Origin: a virus
Virus record (IMG/VR): IMGVR_UViG_3300034066_002053
Span: 1-64,000 of that record
Length of the DNA stretch: 64,000 bases
Strand: one strand, 5' to 3'
Part shown: positions 34,113-42,859 of the stretch, piece after piece
Numbering within the stretch: the stretch's first letter is position 1
Layout: each line of letters begins with the position of its first letter
Notes under the pieces: model-generated
Database searches by the model: none
The model's input: the letters and a program-made list of their open reading frames with translations, nothing else
What the model was told of the DNA's origin: nothing
Translations under genes and position numbers: made by a program

Positions 34113-34493
34113 ATGAAATACTTTTATTGTGTCATTTTGGTCATTCTTTTGTCTAGCAGCACTAAAGCTCAACAATGGTCTAATCCTGAAAATGCTAATC
34201 TTACAAGCACTATGACAAATATGATGGTTAATTTTGGTATAGCAGGAATGCAGTCATCCCAACCTTATGCAGCAAATAATACTAATCAATATCTAGATTA
34301 TCAAAATGGATATTATCAAGAACTACAAAATAATTTAACTAGAACTGAAATATATTTTCAAAAAAGACAAACTAATATGTACTACAGAGAACTTGAGTTT
34401 ATTCAAAAACGAGAACTCAAAAATCTTAAAAAATATGATCAGTTGACCATACCAGAGCTTAATAGAATTTTTGGGAAAGATAGCAGATATTAA
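34113..34493 (+). CDS. Exported small helical protein
   Basis: 126 aa. Signal peptide residues 1-19 (MKYFYCVILVILLSSSTKA) with likely cleavage before QQWS. The mature part is Asn/Gln/Tyr-rich (ANNTNQYLDYQNGYYQELQN) and helical at the end (EFIQKRELKNLKKYDQLTIP). It ends in a four-base tail-to-tail overlap with the subtilisin gene. Function unknown; a periplasmic or host-surface action is implied by the signal. Confidence 0.5.
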   Translation: MKYFYCVILVILLSSSTKAQQWSNPENANLTSTMTNMMVNFGIAGMQSSQPYAANNTNQYLDYQNGYYQELQNNLTRTEIYFQKRQTNMYYRELEFIQKRELKNLKKYDQLTIPELNRIFGKDSRY

Positions 34494-35425
34494 AATATTG
34501 GATTTACAATCCCATAACCTTGATATTTTTTTATTCCTTTATATCTAGGATTTTCTAAAGAAATAGCATGTAGTTTAAATACTTCTATATAGTCTTCAAA
34601 TGTTTTAAGCTGATATTTTTTATGCTTATTATTATAGCTTAATAGTAATGAAGCACAACCGACGACAAATGGATTGCTCATGCTTGTTCCGCTCATACTA
34701 GCATATCTATTTCCTGGAACACATCCAATAATATTGTGACCAGGAGCCAAAAAGTCTAAATCATCTCCACTACAGGTAAATGAAGTTCTATTCATATTTT
34801 CGTCTATTGCTCCTATAGATATAGTATTTTTATATCTAGCTGGATACATTATTTCGGCATTTTCTCCGCTATTTCCAGCAGCGCAAAAAACAACACATCC
34901 CTTACTATTAGCATAAGTGATAGCATCCTCTATAACCTTCGCCGGTGCTGGTGAACCAAGACTCATAGTTATAAAATCTACATCTCCGTGGTTTGCAGCC
35001 CAGTAAATTCCGTCTGCAACTGTGTTCATTGATCCTGAACCATCGTCTCCAAGTGATTTAACCGGAATAATTTTAGTCATAGGAGCAACTCCAACCATGC
35101 CAAAACCATTATCTGACGCAGCTATAGTAGAAGAAACATGCGTTCCGTGACCAGCACCATCTATTGGTTCTTTATTTTGATTAATAAAATTTTTCCCAGG
35201 TAATAAATTATCTACTAAGTCTTTATGGGTTAGGTCACATCCTGTGTCTATAACAGCTACGACTACTCCTTCTCCTTTAGACTCTTTCCATAGATTAGGC
35301 ACATTAAATTTTGTAAGTTCCCATCCCTTAAATTGTGGATCATTCACAGATAGTCCATACACATCCTCTCTAACATATGGTAACAGTGAAATATTATTTT
35401 TCTTTTTTAAAAAACCTCTAGCCAT
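34490..35425 (-). CDS. Subtilisin-like S8 serine peptidase
   Basis: 311 aa. The triad is Asp60 in VVAVIDTGCDLTHKDL, His93 in DGAGHGTHVSSTIA and Ser248 in YASMSGTSMSNPFVVG; the oxyanion Asn185 lies in FCAAGNSGENA. It lacks a signal peptide and an obvious propeptide, so it may act inside cells or within a virion. The trypsin-like gene lies just upstream in the same direction. Peptidase activity is well supported; the target is unknown. Confidence 0.88.
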   Translation of the reverse strand: MARGFLKKKNNISLLPYVREDVYGLSVNDPQFKGWELTKFNVPNLWKESKGEGVVVAVIDTGCDLTHKDLVDNLLPGKNFINQNKEPIDGAGHGTHVSSTIAASDNGFGMVGVAPMTKIIPVKSLGDDGSGSMNTVADGIYWAANHGDVDFITMSLGSPAPAKVIEDAITYANSKGCVVFCAAGNSGENAEIMYPARYKNTISIGAIDENMNRTSFTCSGDDLDFLAPGHNIIGCVPGNRYASMSGTSMSNPFVVGCASLLLSYNNKHKKYQLKTFEDYIEVFKLHAISLENPRYKGIKKYQGYGIVNPIF

Positions 35426-35427
35426 GA

Positions 35428-36177
35428 TTACTCCTTAGCTTGTTTTAGTGTTTTTTTTATCCAATCGTGGAATAAACTTACCCTAGTATGACAACTTTCG
35501 TCTGTATATGTTGAGTTTGGCTTCCCGTCATAGCCTATAACAGACGAGTGGATTCCGGCAAGTTTGTTGCCTATGAACAAACCCCCGCCACTATCCCCAC
35601 TACCTATAAGATATTCTAGTTCTGTCATTTTCTCGTTTCTTCTCGATGGCGAGCAGATTAAAATCTTTCTTTCTGTTCTATCTATAAAATTAGATCCAGC
35701 TCTTTTTTTTCCATCTGCTCTTTCAATACCAGTATTAAATGTTCCAGTAAATCCCAAACCGGCCATAGAGCATACTTTACCTACCTCATCTGAATCAATA
35801 TATAATTCAGGATAATGGTCTAATTTAATTTCTTTTTCTATATAACCTAAAGCAATATCATTATAACCAAATACTTCTGTTTTATAATCTTCGTGAATAA
35901 TAACTTTATCAATCTTGTATTGTTCTTCACCCACTGTAACTGACCAACTATGGCAATTTTCTACCACATGAGCAGCTGTAATTATCCAATGTGGATCTAT
36001 TATAACAGCAGATCCACAAGACAGTCCTTTGCCGTCAAAACAACATAGTTTAACAACACTATGAAATTTAGACCCATATTCTACATACCTTGAGTCTGGA
36101 GTATTAGGATCTATGGTTCCAGAATAAGCTGCAGAACCTATCAAAAATACTACTAAAGCTAGTAAAAATTGACGCAT
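35428..36177 (-). CDS. Trypsin-like S1 serine peptidase with signal peptide
   Basis: 249 aa. Residues 1-19 (MRQFLLALVVFLIGSAAYS) form a signal peptide. The triad His70 (ITAAHVVENC), Asp107 (YNDIALGY) and Ser196 (GSGDSGGGLFIG) is complete, and the Cys pattern suggests disulfides. A GGTGTAT element lies 47 bases upstream of the ATG, inside the end of the HNH gene. An exported trypsin-like enzyme is unusual in a phage. It might process displayed proteins or digest host-surface proteins, which is inference. Confidence 0.85.
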   Translation of the reverse strand: MRQFLLALVVFLIGSAAYSGTIDPNTPDSRYVEYGSKFHSVVKLCCFDGKGLSCGSAVIIDPHWIITAAHVVENCHSWSVTVGEEQYKIDKVIIHEDYKTEVFGYNDIALGYIEKEIKLDHYPELYIDSDEVGKVCSMAGLGFTGTFNTGIERADGKKRAGSNFIDRTERKILICSPSRRNEKMTELEYLIGSGDSGGGLFIGNKLAGIHSSVIGYDGKPNSTYTDESCHTRVSLFHDWIKKTLKQAKE

Positions 36178-36490
36178 GGTTTTGCACTTTGGGAGAATAG
36201 GGACGATTCTTAACCTTATTTAAATACACCGAGCAATCATTAATCACGTCAACATTCCAACTACTATAATCCATTAAATGGCCAAAAACAAAATGACAAT
36301 CAGAACACAAAGTAATAAGATTAGTTAAATCCAACTCTCTGCTTGGATTGACATGAAAAGGCTCTATATGATGTACCTGAATTTTTTTGCATGAACCGCA
36401 AGCCATGCAGCAGGGTTGTGATAGTAGGTGTTTTTTTCTTATTAATGACCATTTAGGAGATCTGTCGGATAAAATATTCCACATTTTCAC
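36104..36490 (-). CDS. HNH endonuclease (McrA-like)
   Basis: 128 aa. CMACGSCKKIQVHHIEPFHV and LDLTNLITLCSDCHFVFGHL form the HNH metal-finger core, with two Cys pairs and HH. The C-terminal part runs over the upstream region of the trypsin gene and overlaps it by 74 bases, so the C-terminus may be dispensable. An ATG at 36484 is an alternative start. Likely a free-standing mobile-type nuclease. Confidence 0.72.
   Translation of the reverse strand: MKMWNILSDRSPKWSLIRKKHLLSQPCCMACGSCKKIQVHHIEPFHVNPSRELDLTNLITLCSDCHFVFGHLMDYSSWNVDVINDCSVYLNKVKNRPYSPKVQNHASIFTSFSSIFDRFCSLFWNHRS
36210..36230 (-). promoter_or_regulatory. GGTGTAT-class promoter element (inside HNH C-terminus)
   Basis: GGTGTATTTAAATAAGGT reads from 36230 on the minus strand, 47 bases before the trypsin-like ATG at 36177. 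It overlaps the end of the HNH coding region. Confidence 0.5.
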
Positions 36491-36494
36491 TATA

Positions 36495-37067
36495 TTATCC
36501 GCTTATTTCCATATAAATACAGTAATTCCCAACATTATCAAACCATGTTCCACTATCCCATATTCCACAATATACATATCCAGAGGATGGGGCAACTATA
36601 TTTCCTCCCAATCCTATATAAAATGATCCAGTAGTAGTAAACGGTATTGAAGAAGCATCTGTTGTTGATAAAACGCCAAATACTGCATTATAATTGTTTA
36701 TAAAAACATTAGGAGTACTATAAATGCCACGAGCATCACTAATACAAGCACCAACAGCACAAGAAACACACCCTCTAACAGAGAAACTTATAGTCTGACC
36801 CGCTGTCACAAACTGCTGACCAATTCTTTTAAGTGTTGCTCCATCGGAATAAACTAATGATGTTTCAATGGGTAGGCACGTAATACTTTCGGCACTTATA
36901 CACATTCTGGTTGGCGTGGGTGTGATTGTTGGTGTGGGTGTAGGGGTATTAGTTTTTGTTATTGTGGGTGTTAGACTTACTGTTGGAGTTATTGTTGGTG
37001 CTGGTGTGCTGCTACTCAGGGGTTTTTGAGTAGCTACTGGACAGCAATTTATATTAATAATTGTCAT
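36495..37067 (-). CDS. Thr/Pro-repeat protein with short N-terminal leader and beta-type C-terminal domain
   Basis: 190 aa. The leader [19 protein letters not shown] is followed by a Thr/Pro-repeat stretch of about 40 residues and then a Cys-containing domain (SLVYSDGATLKRIGQQF, CVSCAVGACISDARG). The same leader opens the neighbour at 37064-37654, marking them as paralogues. Thr/Pro repeats are mucin-like and could carry O-linked sugars. Its start overlaps the neighbour's stop (ATGA). Probable surface-displayed or virion protein. Confidence 0.6.
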   Translation of the reverse strand: MTIININCCPVATQKPLSSSTPAPTITPTVSLTPTITKTNTPTPTPTITPTPTRMCISAESITCLPIETSLVYSDGATLKRIGQQFVTAGQTISFSVRGCVSCAVGACISDARGIYSTPNVFINNYNAVFGVLSTTDASSIPFTTTGSFYIGLGGNIVAPSSGYVYCGIWDSGTWFDNVGNYCIYMEISG

Positions 37068-37654
37068 ATTTTATAACCACTTACTCTTGAGATCATAGGT
37101 CCAAAACATCCACCCGGAGATATTGATTCAAATTTTAGTAATGTACTATTAGAATTAGCAGTAAAAGTCTCAGAAATAGTATTCCAGCCAAAAGTTTCTG
37201 CTGAAACTTGAAACCCATAACTTGGACACGTATAAGTATATGTTTTATTAAGTATTATATTAGTACCAGTTAGCGTTAATTTCATAACTTTATCAGCAAC
37301 ATTATTATCAAAACGCACCCCACAATTTCCGCTTAGATCAAAATAAATTACATAATTTTGTCCAGGTATTGTTGTAATAGTTTGACTGATATATCCAATC
37401 CCACAAGCGTTTAAGTCTACAAAATATCTATCAAAACCATAATAATTATAATCTACAGAACTAAAAGTCCAATTACTAAGGGAATTTTCTAATGATCCGT
37501 TTATCACTATGTTAACAGGTTCTGCGCTTGGCGTAGGCGTTATTGTTTGTGTAGGAGTAGGGGTATTGGTTTTTGTTATCGTGGGAGTAGGAGTAACACT
37601 ACTTAATGGTTTTTGAGTAGACACTGGACAGCAATTAATACTTATGATGCTCAT
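37064..37654 (-). CDS. Thr/Pro-repeat protein with carbohydrate-binding-like domain
   Basis: 196 aa. Leader [19 protein letters not shown], Thr/Pro linker ([20 protein letters not shown]), then a jelly-roll-type domain. That domain starts [19 protein letters not shown] and continues [20 protein letters not shown], typical of 'W-T-F' sugar-binding or DUF642-like domains. The paralogous neighbour at 36495-37067 carries a different domain behind the same leader. ATGA-coupled to both neighbours. Likely displayed, with sugar-binding as an inference. Confidence 0.6.
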   Translation of the reverse strand: MSIISINCCPVSTQKPLSSVTPTPTITKTNTPTPTQTITPTPSAEPVNIVINGSLENSLSNWTFSSVDYNYYGFDRYFVDLNACGIGYISQTITTIPGQNYVIYFDLSGNCGVRFDNNVADKVMKLTLTGTNIILNKTYTYTCPSYGFQVSAETFGWNTISETFTANSNSTLLKFESISPGGCFGPMISRVSGYKI

Positions 37655-39723
37655 GGGATATAGTTAATTTCTCTTTGGGCTATAAAATAGTAGGTGGGTT
37701 CTGGTGTAGGTTGAGGCGTAGAACTTGGTGGTGGTGTAGAGCTTGGGGTTGCTGCCGGTGTGCTGCTAGATGTTGGTTCTGGAGTTTGAGTCGGAGTAAT
37801 ACTTGGAGTTGTTGTTATTGTCGGCGTTACGGTAGCAGTTGGTGTTGGGGTTGGAGTTACGCAGCATGATTCAAAGCAATACGTTCCAGGAAATGATACC
37901 CAAGAACTTGGAATATTAGATGGCGAAACAGATGTAGAATCAAAATATGCATCTTGACAATTTGTAAAATGCATAGCCCTAATTCTAAAAGTTAGAGGCT
38001 GATCCGCACTTGTGCAAGTACCGTCTCCACTTTTATTCTCAAAACTATTTAGATAATACTGATAAGATGAAGCGTTAGGATTAAATATGCAGATATTATC
38101 TACTATATCATCAACCGATCCGCTTTGACCATTTGCGTCCAGTGCTTGTATCTGATACCCCTCTATACAGCCTTGACTACCTGGTTCAGTATTTCTGTTC
38201 CATGTTAAATATATAATTACTTGGTTAGGGCTTTCAGTACCATCCTTTATACATGAACAGGCAGCACTTTGAATACTAGGAGTTAATAACTGACAATTAT
38301 TTGTTGGCGTTGGGGTCGGACTTTGGCTAGGCGGTGGAGTACAACAATTACAATTACTTGTATTTCCCTCAAATGCCCATACTGGAGGAACATTACATTG
38401 ACAGGCAGTAGATATTCCAGTTATATTTAATCCTCCAACACAAGAAATATTAGCACTTGCTGTCCATTTATTAGCACATGAACTAGAACCAGTATATGCT
38501 ACACTAGGATCACAAGTAACTGACATAAAGTATGTATCGCCACAAGCCAATGTGCCGCTACTAGTCCAATAATTTGGCATGACTTTAGTAAATAACAAAT
38601 CTAGACTTATAGTTCTGGTTATATTGTTACAATTTAATACAAATGTAGTCAAACCATTCCAGTCGCAGCAAGTAGCTCTACTTGGAGATGGCGTTAATGT
38701 CTGAGATGCTGTTAATGAAGGCGTTGGAGTTAGCGTTCTGGTGACTGTTTGGGTTGGTGTTCTTGTTGGAGTAGGAGTGCAACAACTGCAATTATCAAAA
38801 TTGCCAACAAAACTCCAAATAGGAGGAGCGTTACATTGACAGGCTTCTTTTATTCCAGTAATTATTAGACCAGTAACACAGGATATGGTTAATGAAGAAG
38901 TCCATTTATTTATACATGAACCTGATCCTGTGTATCTAGCATTTGGATCACATGTTATCGTAGAACTAAAAGTATCTCCACATGATAAACTTCCACTAGC
39001 TTGCCATGTATTTGCTGCTGTTTTTGTATAGGCTACTGGAATGACTAAATTGCCACAAGAAGCATCAAACTGTAAGAATGTATTACCGTCCCACTCACAA
39101 CATGTAACAGTAGATGGGCTTGGAGTATTTGTCGGAGTAGCAGTAATTGTGATAGAAGGAGTAATAGAGGGTGTTACTGTAGCAGTAGCAGATCTTGTGA
39201 TAGTAACTGTTGGGGTTTGGCTTACTGTAATACTTGGTGTTTGCGTTGGTGTTTGCGTAGGTGTTGGTGTCTGTGTATTGGTCTGAGTAATACTAGGAGT
39301 TAGTGTAGGGGTCGATGTAGCTGTTCGACTATTAGTGGGGGTTGCAGTTGGTGTTCTTGTATTAGTAGGGGTGTTTGTTCTAGTTGTTGTTATGCTTGGA
39401 GTTACGGTAGGGGTTACTGTTCTTGTTAGTGTTCTAGTTGGTGTTCTTGTTGGGGTAACTGTTCTAGTTACAGTAATGCTTGGAGTTATTGTAGGGGTAA
39501 GTGTTGGTGTCGGTGTTGGCGTTTTTTTAGGGGTTCTAGTTGGTGTTGGAGTTTTAGTAGGTGTCTTAGTAGGCGTTTTACTAAGGGAATTTCTATCTAT
39601 AAAAGGACACCCATCATCCGACCCTATCCTTGGAGGTTTTGGAGTTTCTGTTGGTGTTCTGGTTGGTGTTGGAGATGGCGGAAGTATTTTCCGCTCATTT
39701 TGTCCGTTCATTCTGTTTGTCAT
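37651..39723 (-). CDS. Large mucin-like Thr/Pro-repeat protein with repeated Cys-rich domains
   Basis: 690 aa. Residues about 15-205 are Thr/Pro-rich with Arg, Lys or Ser at intervals. Two similar Cys-rich domains follow at about 208-315 and 352-458 (each opening CCEWDG or CCDWNG and ending CNAPPIW or CNVPPVW). A fibronectin-like region covers about 470-620, and a Thr/Pro tail ends [14 protein letters not shown]. The long repeats probably form an extended, possibly glycosylated stalk carrying adhesive heads, such as a tail-fibre or head fibre. Its start overlaps the actin-like gene's region, and the operon carries its two smaller relatives. Confidence 0.6.
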   Translation of the reverse strand: MTNRMNGQNERKILPPSPTPTRTPTETPKPPRIGSDDGCPFIDRNSLSKTPTKTPTKTPTPTRTPKKTPTPTPTLTPTITPSITVTRTVTPTRTPTRTLTRTVTPTVTPSITTTRTNTPTNTRTPTATPTNSRTATSTPTLTPSITQTNTQTPTPTQTPTQTPSITVSQTPTVTITRSATATVTPSITPSITITATPTNTPSPSTVTCCEWDGNTFLQFDASCGNLVIPVAYTKTAANTWQASGSLSCGDTFSSTITCDPNARYTGSGSCINKWTSSLTISCVTGLIITGIKEACQCNAPPIWSFVGNFDNCSCCTPTPTRTPTQTVTRTLTPTPSLTASQTLTPSPSRATCCDWNGLTTFVLNCNNITRTISLDLLFTKVMPNYWTSSGTLACGDTYFMSVTCDPSVAYTGSSSCANKWTASANISCVGGLNITGISTACQCNVPPVWAFEGNTSNCNCCTPPPSQSPTPTPTNNCQLLTPSIQSAACSCIKDGTESPNQVIIYLTWNRNTEPGSQGCIEGYQIQALDANGQSGSVDDIVDNICIFNPNASSYQYYLNSFENKSGDGTCTSADQPLTFRIRAMHFTNCQDAYFDSTSVSPSNIPSSWVSFPGTYCFESCCVTPTPTPTATVTPTITTTPSITPTQTPEPTSSSTPAATPSSTPPPSSTPQPTPEPTYYFIAQREINYIP

Positions 39724-39726
39724 TTA

Positions 39727-40728
39727 TTACAATACTTTCGCAGCTATTAAACATCCTTTTGACACTGAATGTAACGGATCGGCGGCATGCTTAACTTCTT
39801 TAATAGACAAAGGAAAATTATTTTCTGATAGTTTTTTCTTAAAATGTTCAATATAACCACCAGCTTGTGATGTTCCACCAGCAATGACTATTGTTAGTGG
39901 GTCTTTAAACTTTGGTAAAGCTTTATGATCTGTTAGTGCTGCTGTTAATTGTTTAGTAGTATAATCTATTAAACGATCATAATATGACGATACAGCTGCT
40001 AATATAGGATTATCATTATGCTGACCAACATTAAAATTTCCACCCTCTTTCTCAGCCTGTACGACACTATCCGGTTCCCCTGTGGCTACGGCGCTCATTC
40101 TATCTACCCAATCCCCAGATTTAGTTGTGGAAAATACAACAGTGGGTTCACCATTTAGCATTACACAAACATTAGTCATACCAGCACCACAGCTAATAGC
40201 TATACCAGTATAATCATTATCCGCTAACTCAGCATAGCATAAAGCTTCAGCTTCATTAATTGATCTAGCGTTATATCCACAGCTATCTAAAATAGTTTTG
40301 ACTACATCTTCATGATATCCAACATCAAAATCTTCATCTTCTTGGTCTACTGGTTGAGCAGGAACACAAAAAACGATCTTTTCAAGGGGCTCCGAAGATT
40401 GCCCGACTACTTCCTTTAATATAAAAGCTAAGACTCTTTTCGCATCTTTCTCTTTTGCAGAAACAACTCCTTTGTACATTGGTCTTTTAGCGGTGTCGTT
40501 TCTCTCAATAGCTTTTTCAATAGCATCTTGTCCGAGGATAATAAAAGAACCGTCTGTATCTTTAATAAAGACTTTTCCAGCCAATCCCTTTTCTATCATC
40601 TTTGTTGCTACTGGAGTAGATGGCTTGATGATATAAAAGGCATCTCTAAAGTCTTTGTATTGTACTTTATCTCCTTTGTCCTCAGATAAAACAATATAGC
40701 TTGTTCCTACGTCAAGACCCCTAGCCAT
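39727..40728 (-). CDS. Actin/ParM-like ATPase
   Basis: 333 aa. The phosphate-1 loop is MARGLDVGTSYIVLS, phosphate-2 is YTGIAISCGAGMTNVCVM (a Cys replaces the usual Gly/Asp start of DIGGGTT), and the adenosine motif is TIVIAGGTSQAGGYIEHF. These place it in the actin/Hsp70 fold. Phage actin-like proteins can form filaments that position phage DNA or plasmid-like genomes. It stands upstream of the mucin-like protein gene and downstream of a membrane coiled-coil gene, which might be a filament partner. Confidence 0.78.
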   Translation of the reverse strand: MARGLDVGTSYIVLSEDKGDKVQYKDFRDAFYIIKPSTPVATKMIEKGLAGKVFIKDTDGSFIILGQDAIEKAIERNDTAKRPMYKGVVSAKEKDAKRVLAFILKEVVGQSSEPLEKIVFCVPAQPVDQEDEDFDVGYHEDVVKTILDSCGYNARSINEAEALCYAELADNDYTGIAISCGAGMTNVCVMLNGEPTVVFSTTKSGDWVDRMSAVATGEPDSVVQAEKEGGNFNVGQHNDNPILAAVSSYYDRLIDYTTKQLTAALTDHKALPKFKDPLTIVIAGGTSQAGGYIEHFKKKLSENNFPLSIKEVKHAADPLHSVSKGCLIAAKVL

Positions 40729-40731
40729 AAT

Positions 40732-41043
40732 TCACCTCTTTAAATTTTGTAGTTTATTAACAGACTCGGAAATATTCTCGTTTGACAATCTTGTATTTCC
40801 TAATTCGTTATATTTTTTCTCCATCCCATCAACACTTATATCTGTAACAAATTTTCTGTCATCTATAATAATCTTATTTTGACTTTTTTCATTATTATTA
40901 TATTGTTTGTTTCTTTTTGATATTGGTTTTTCAATCATTGTATAACTACTATTGTTTAATCTTCCTATAATATAACCAATTCCAAAAGAGACAAAATTAA
41001 AAAGTACCAATATTATACTTAACAGAGATGCAGTATCTATCAT
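40732..41043 (-). CDS. Membrane-anchored protein next to the actin-like ATPase
   Basis: 103 aa. An N-terminal transmembrane segment (SLLSIILVLFNFVSFGIGYI) is followed by a basic linker and a helical/charged tail (VDGMEKKYNELGNTRLSNEN). It directly precedes the actin-like gene, as membrane or adaptor proteins do near cytoskeletal filament genes. A degenerate GGTGTAA site lies about 23 bases upstream. Role is inferred from position. Confidence 0.5.
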   Translation of the reverse strand: MIDTASLLSIILVLFNFVSFGIGYIIGRLNNSSYTMIEKPISKRNKQYNNNEKSQNKIIIDDRKFVTDISVDGMEKKYNELGNTRLSNENISESVNKLQNLKR

Positions 41044-41065
41044 GTGGATAGCCTCCTTACCAAAT

Positions 41066-41072
41066 TTACACC
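41066..41072 (-). promoter_or_regulatory. Degenerate GGTGTAA element
   Basis: GGTGTAA on the minus strand 23 bases before the ATG at 41043, followed by AAGGAGG-type ribosome site. It differs from the GGTGTAT consensus in the last base and in spacing, so assignment is weak. Confidence 0.25.
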
Positions 41073-41083
41073 ATACTATAAAA

Positions 41084-41112
41084 GAAAAAAGGAGCGATTG
41101 CTCGCTCCTTAA
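41084..41112 (-). terminator. Rho-independent terminator after ruvB
   Basis: On the minus strand AGGAGCG and CGCTCCT form a 7-bp stem with a 6-base loop, followed by six T. It closes the RuvB operon and separates it from the actin operon. Confidence 0.85.
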
Positions 41113-41148
41113 TTTTAAAAATGGGGTTGTAATCGGCCCGTAGTTTTC

Positions 41149-42039
41149 CTATATCGTACCCATGACTCTGCCCTTTTGGGTACGAACAACATAACCCTTA
41201 CGAACCAAAAACGGCTCAATACTATTCTCGATAGTATCTAAAGCTATTCCAGTCATTGCTGATATAGACTTAAGACCCAAAGGATTACCCTTGCTTCGTC
41301 TCAAAGCATCAATATAAAGCCTATCATACAGATCCAAACCCTTACTATCTATACCCTGAGTAGAAAAAATGGTATCAATTGTACATGGATCGGTATGGCA
41401 TATCTTGTAGTTTTTATACCATAATAGTCTAGCATTAAGAATTCTCGGAGTACCCTTGCTTCTTTTTGCTATCTCAACCAAATCTTCATCAGAGATTTCT
41501 AGATCTAATTTAGCAGAGTTCAATCTTGCTACTTTAGCTAGATCATCATCCGTATAGAAAGAAAGATGTTCTTTGATTGTAAACCTGTCATAAAATGGCT
41601 GACTTAAACTTCCCCCACTAGTAGTCGCTCCGATAAGAGTAAACATTGGAAGATCAATAGTTTCTGGAGCATCTTCTGATGATATACTAAGTACAAAATC
41701 TTCCATGATAGGATACAAAAACTCCTCTACTGTTTTGGGCAACCTGTGTATTTCGTCAATAAACAACACAGACCTAGCAGAGATTCCCATAATATATGGC
41801 AAAAGATTTTTTATGCTACGAATATTAGCAGCATTGAGAGTATAAAGACTGACCCCCATTTCGTTTGCTATAGCACTCGCTATGGTAGTCTTGCCAAGCC
41901 CAGGAGGGCCGTCTATTAAAACATGAGGCAGCACACTGCTAGACATTTTACAGCCCATAGCAGAGATGCGTAGACGCTCAATAACGTCGCCCTGACCAAT
42001 GATTTCATCAAAACTCTTCGGCCTTGTAACATTTGCCAT
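41149..42039 (-). CDS. ruvB: RuvB-like Holliday junction ATPase
   Basis: 296 aa, AAA+ protein. Walker A is VLIDGPPGLGKTTIASAI (44-52), Walker B SVLFIDEIHRLPKTVEE, and the sensor region LIGATTSGGSLSQPFYDRF matches RuvB closely. A C-terminal winged helix (LKSISAMTGIALDTIENSI) completes it. It should drive branch migration of Holliday junctions. GGAGG lies 10 bases before the ATG. The upstream gene carries a RuvA-domain-III-like region. Confidence 0.88.
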   Translation of the reverse strand: MANVTRPKSFDEIIGQGDVIERLRISAMGCKMSSSVLPHVLIDGPPGLGKTTIASAIANEMGVSLYTLNAANIRSIKNLLPYIMGISARSVLFIDEIHRLPKTVEEFLYPIMEDFVLSISSEDAPETIDLPMFTLIGATTSGGSLSQPFYDRFTIKEHLSFYTDDDLAKVARLNSAKLDLEISDEDLVEIAKRSKGTPRILNARLLWYKNYKICHTDPCTIDTIFSTQGIDSKGLDLYDRLYIDALRRSKGNPLGLKSISAMTGIALDTIENSIEPFLVRKGYVVRTQKGRVMGTI

Positions 42040-42042
42040 AAT

Positions 42043-42459
42043 TCACATTCCTCCAAAAATTTTCAGAGCATCCTTCACTAACAATAAAGGATTATTCTGA
42101 TTAGTAAGATCGTATACTTTATTTACCAAATCTACAGCTTCTTTGTTAGAAAAACCATAGTTTTCCAAAATTTTATATGCTTTTTTAAGATACTCAGGCT
42201 CCTCTTTCGTAACTATTTCAGATGACTTATTAGATTCTGTTCTAGGTTTTGTGGTCTTTTTTGAGAATTGTGTTTTTATATTTGCTATCTGGCGTATCTT
42301 ATAAACATTCCCGCAATCACATACAAGTTTAAAACCCTTCACTTGAACTTGATTCAAAAATAGCCAATGTTCTGATTCGCACTCTGTATTTGTGCATTTA
42401 TATTTAAACTGAGCATCTAGACTAATCGGTTTCAGGCTTTTGGTTTGATTTTGTATCAT
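42043..42459 (-). CDS. Zinc-ribbon protein with RuvA domain-III-like C-terminus
   Basis: 138 aa. Residues about 18-50 form a zinc ribbon (YKCTNTECESEHWLFL, then VCDCGNVYKI). The C-terminus about 90-138 (KAYKILENYGFSNKEAVDL, then VKDALKIFGGM) resembles the three-helix domain III of RuvA that contacts RuvB. It ends three bases before ruvB, so it may be a minimal RuvB-recruiting protein with a new DNA-binding part. The similarity is by eye and needs testing. Overlaps the gene upstream by 38 bases. Confidence 0.55.
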   Translation of the reverse strand: MIQNQTKSLKPISLDAQFKYKCTNTECESEHWLFLNQVQVKGFKLVCDCGNVYKIRQIANIKTQFSKKTTKPRTESNKSSEIVTKEEPEYLKKAYKILENYGFSNKEAVDLVNKVYDLTNQNNPLLLVKDALKIFGGM

Positions 42460-42859
42460 CTTCTTCTTTCACCCAAAAAATAAAATCGTTTTGATCACTA
42501 TCGTACGCACTATCAAGAATTCCTTTATTAACCAAGGAATTTAATATATTACTAATCATTCTATTATTCAGATCTTCTATAATAGTTTGAAGAAGTTTAT
42601 CAGTTAAACAATATCTTACTTCTTTTGTTTTTTTATTTATCTGTTTCTTTGCGTGGTTTTTAATTATAATAGCAGATTCATCATGGGTTAGTGTCTCATT
42701 CATCTCCTCTATTTCTTGTTTGCTCATTTCAGATATGGATGCCACCATAGAATCGTGTTCTACTTCTTTTATAGCTCCAAAAAATTTAAAAACTAATGAT
42801 CTTGAATGGTCAACAAAGTCATCAAAATCATTTATAAAAAACCATTGTTCATTTTTCAT
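42422..42859 (-). CDS. Small protein of a recurring phage family
   Basis: 145 aa from MKNEQWFFINDFDDFVDHSR; the ATG overlaps the stop of the upstream gene (ATGA). The C-terminal segment KGILDSAYDSDQNDFIFW parallels KGFVECAWDNESNDMVFW and GKIECAWDDDSNEMIFW in the two proteins at 60.6-61.3 kb, so it is a distant member of the same family. Helices precede that motif. Role unknown. Confidence 0.55.
   Translation of the reverse strand: MKNEQWFFINDFDDFVDHSRSLVFKFFGAIKEVEHDSMVASISEMSKQEIEEMNETLTHDESAIIIKNHAKKQINKKTKEVRYCLTDKLLQTIIEDLNNRMISNILNSLVNKGILDSAYDSDQNDFIFWVKEEDDTKSNQKPETD

Noticed and set aside
36900-39700. Short direct repeats that resemble a CRISPR or satellite array
   Set aside because: The repeats keep a coding frame for Thr-Pro and vary in spacing and sequence; there are no spacers of constant length.
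37675-39856. Plus-strand open frames rich in Val, Gly, Trp or Cys over the Thr/Pro genes
   Set aside because: They are the reverse strand of the Thr/Pro codon repeats; lack of stops comes from the repeat composition, and no ribosome site or neighbour supports them.
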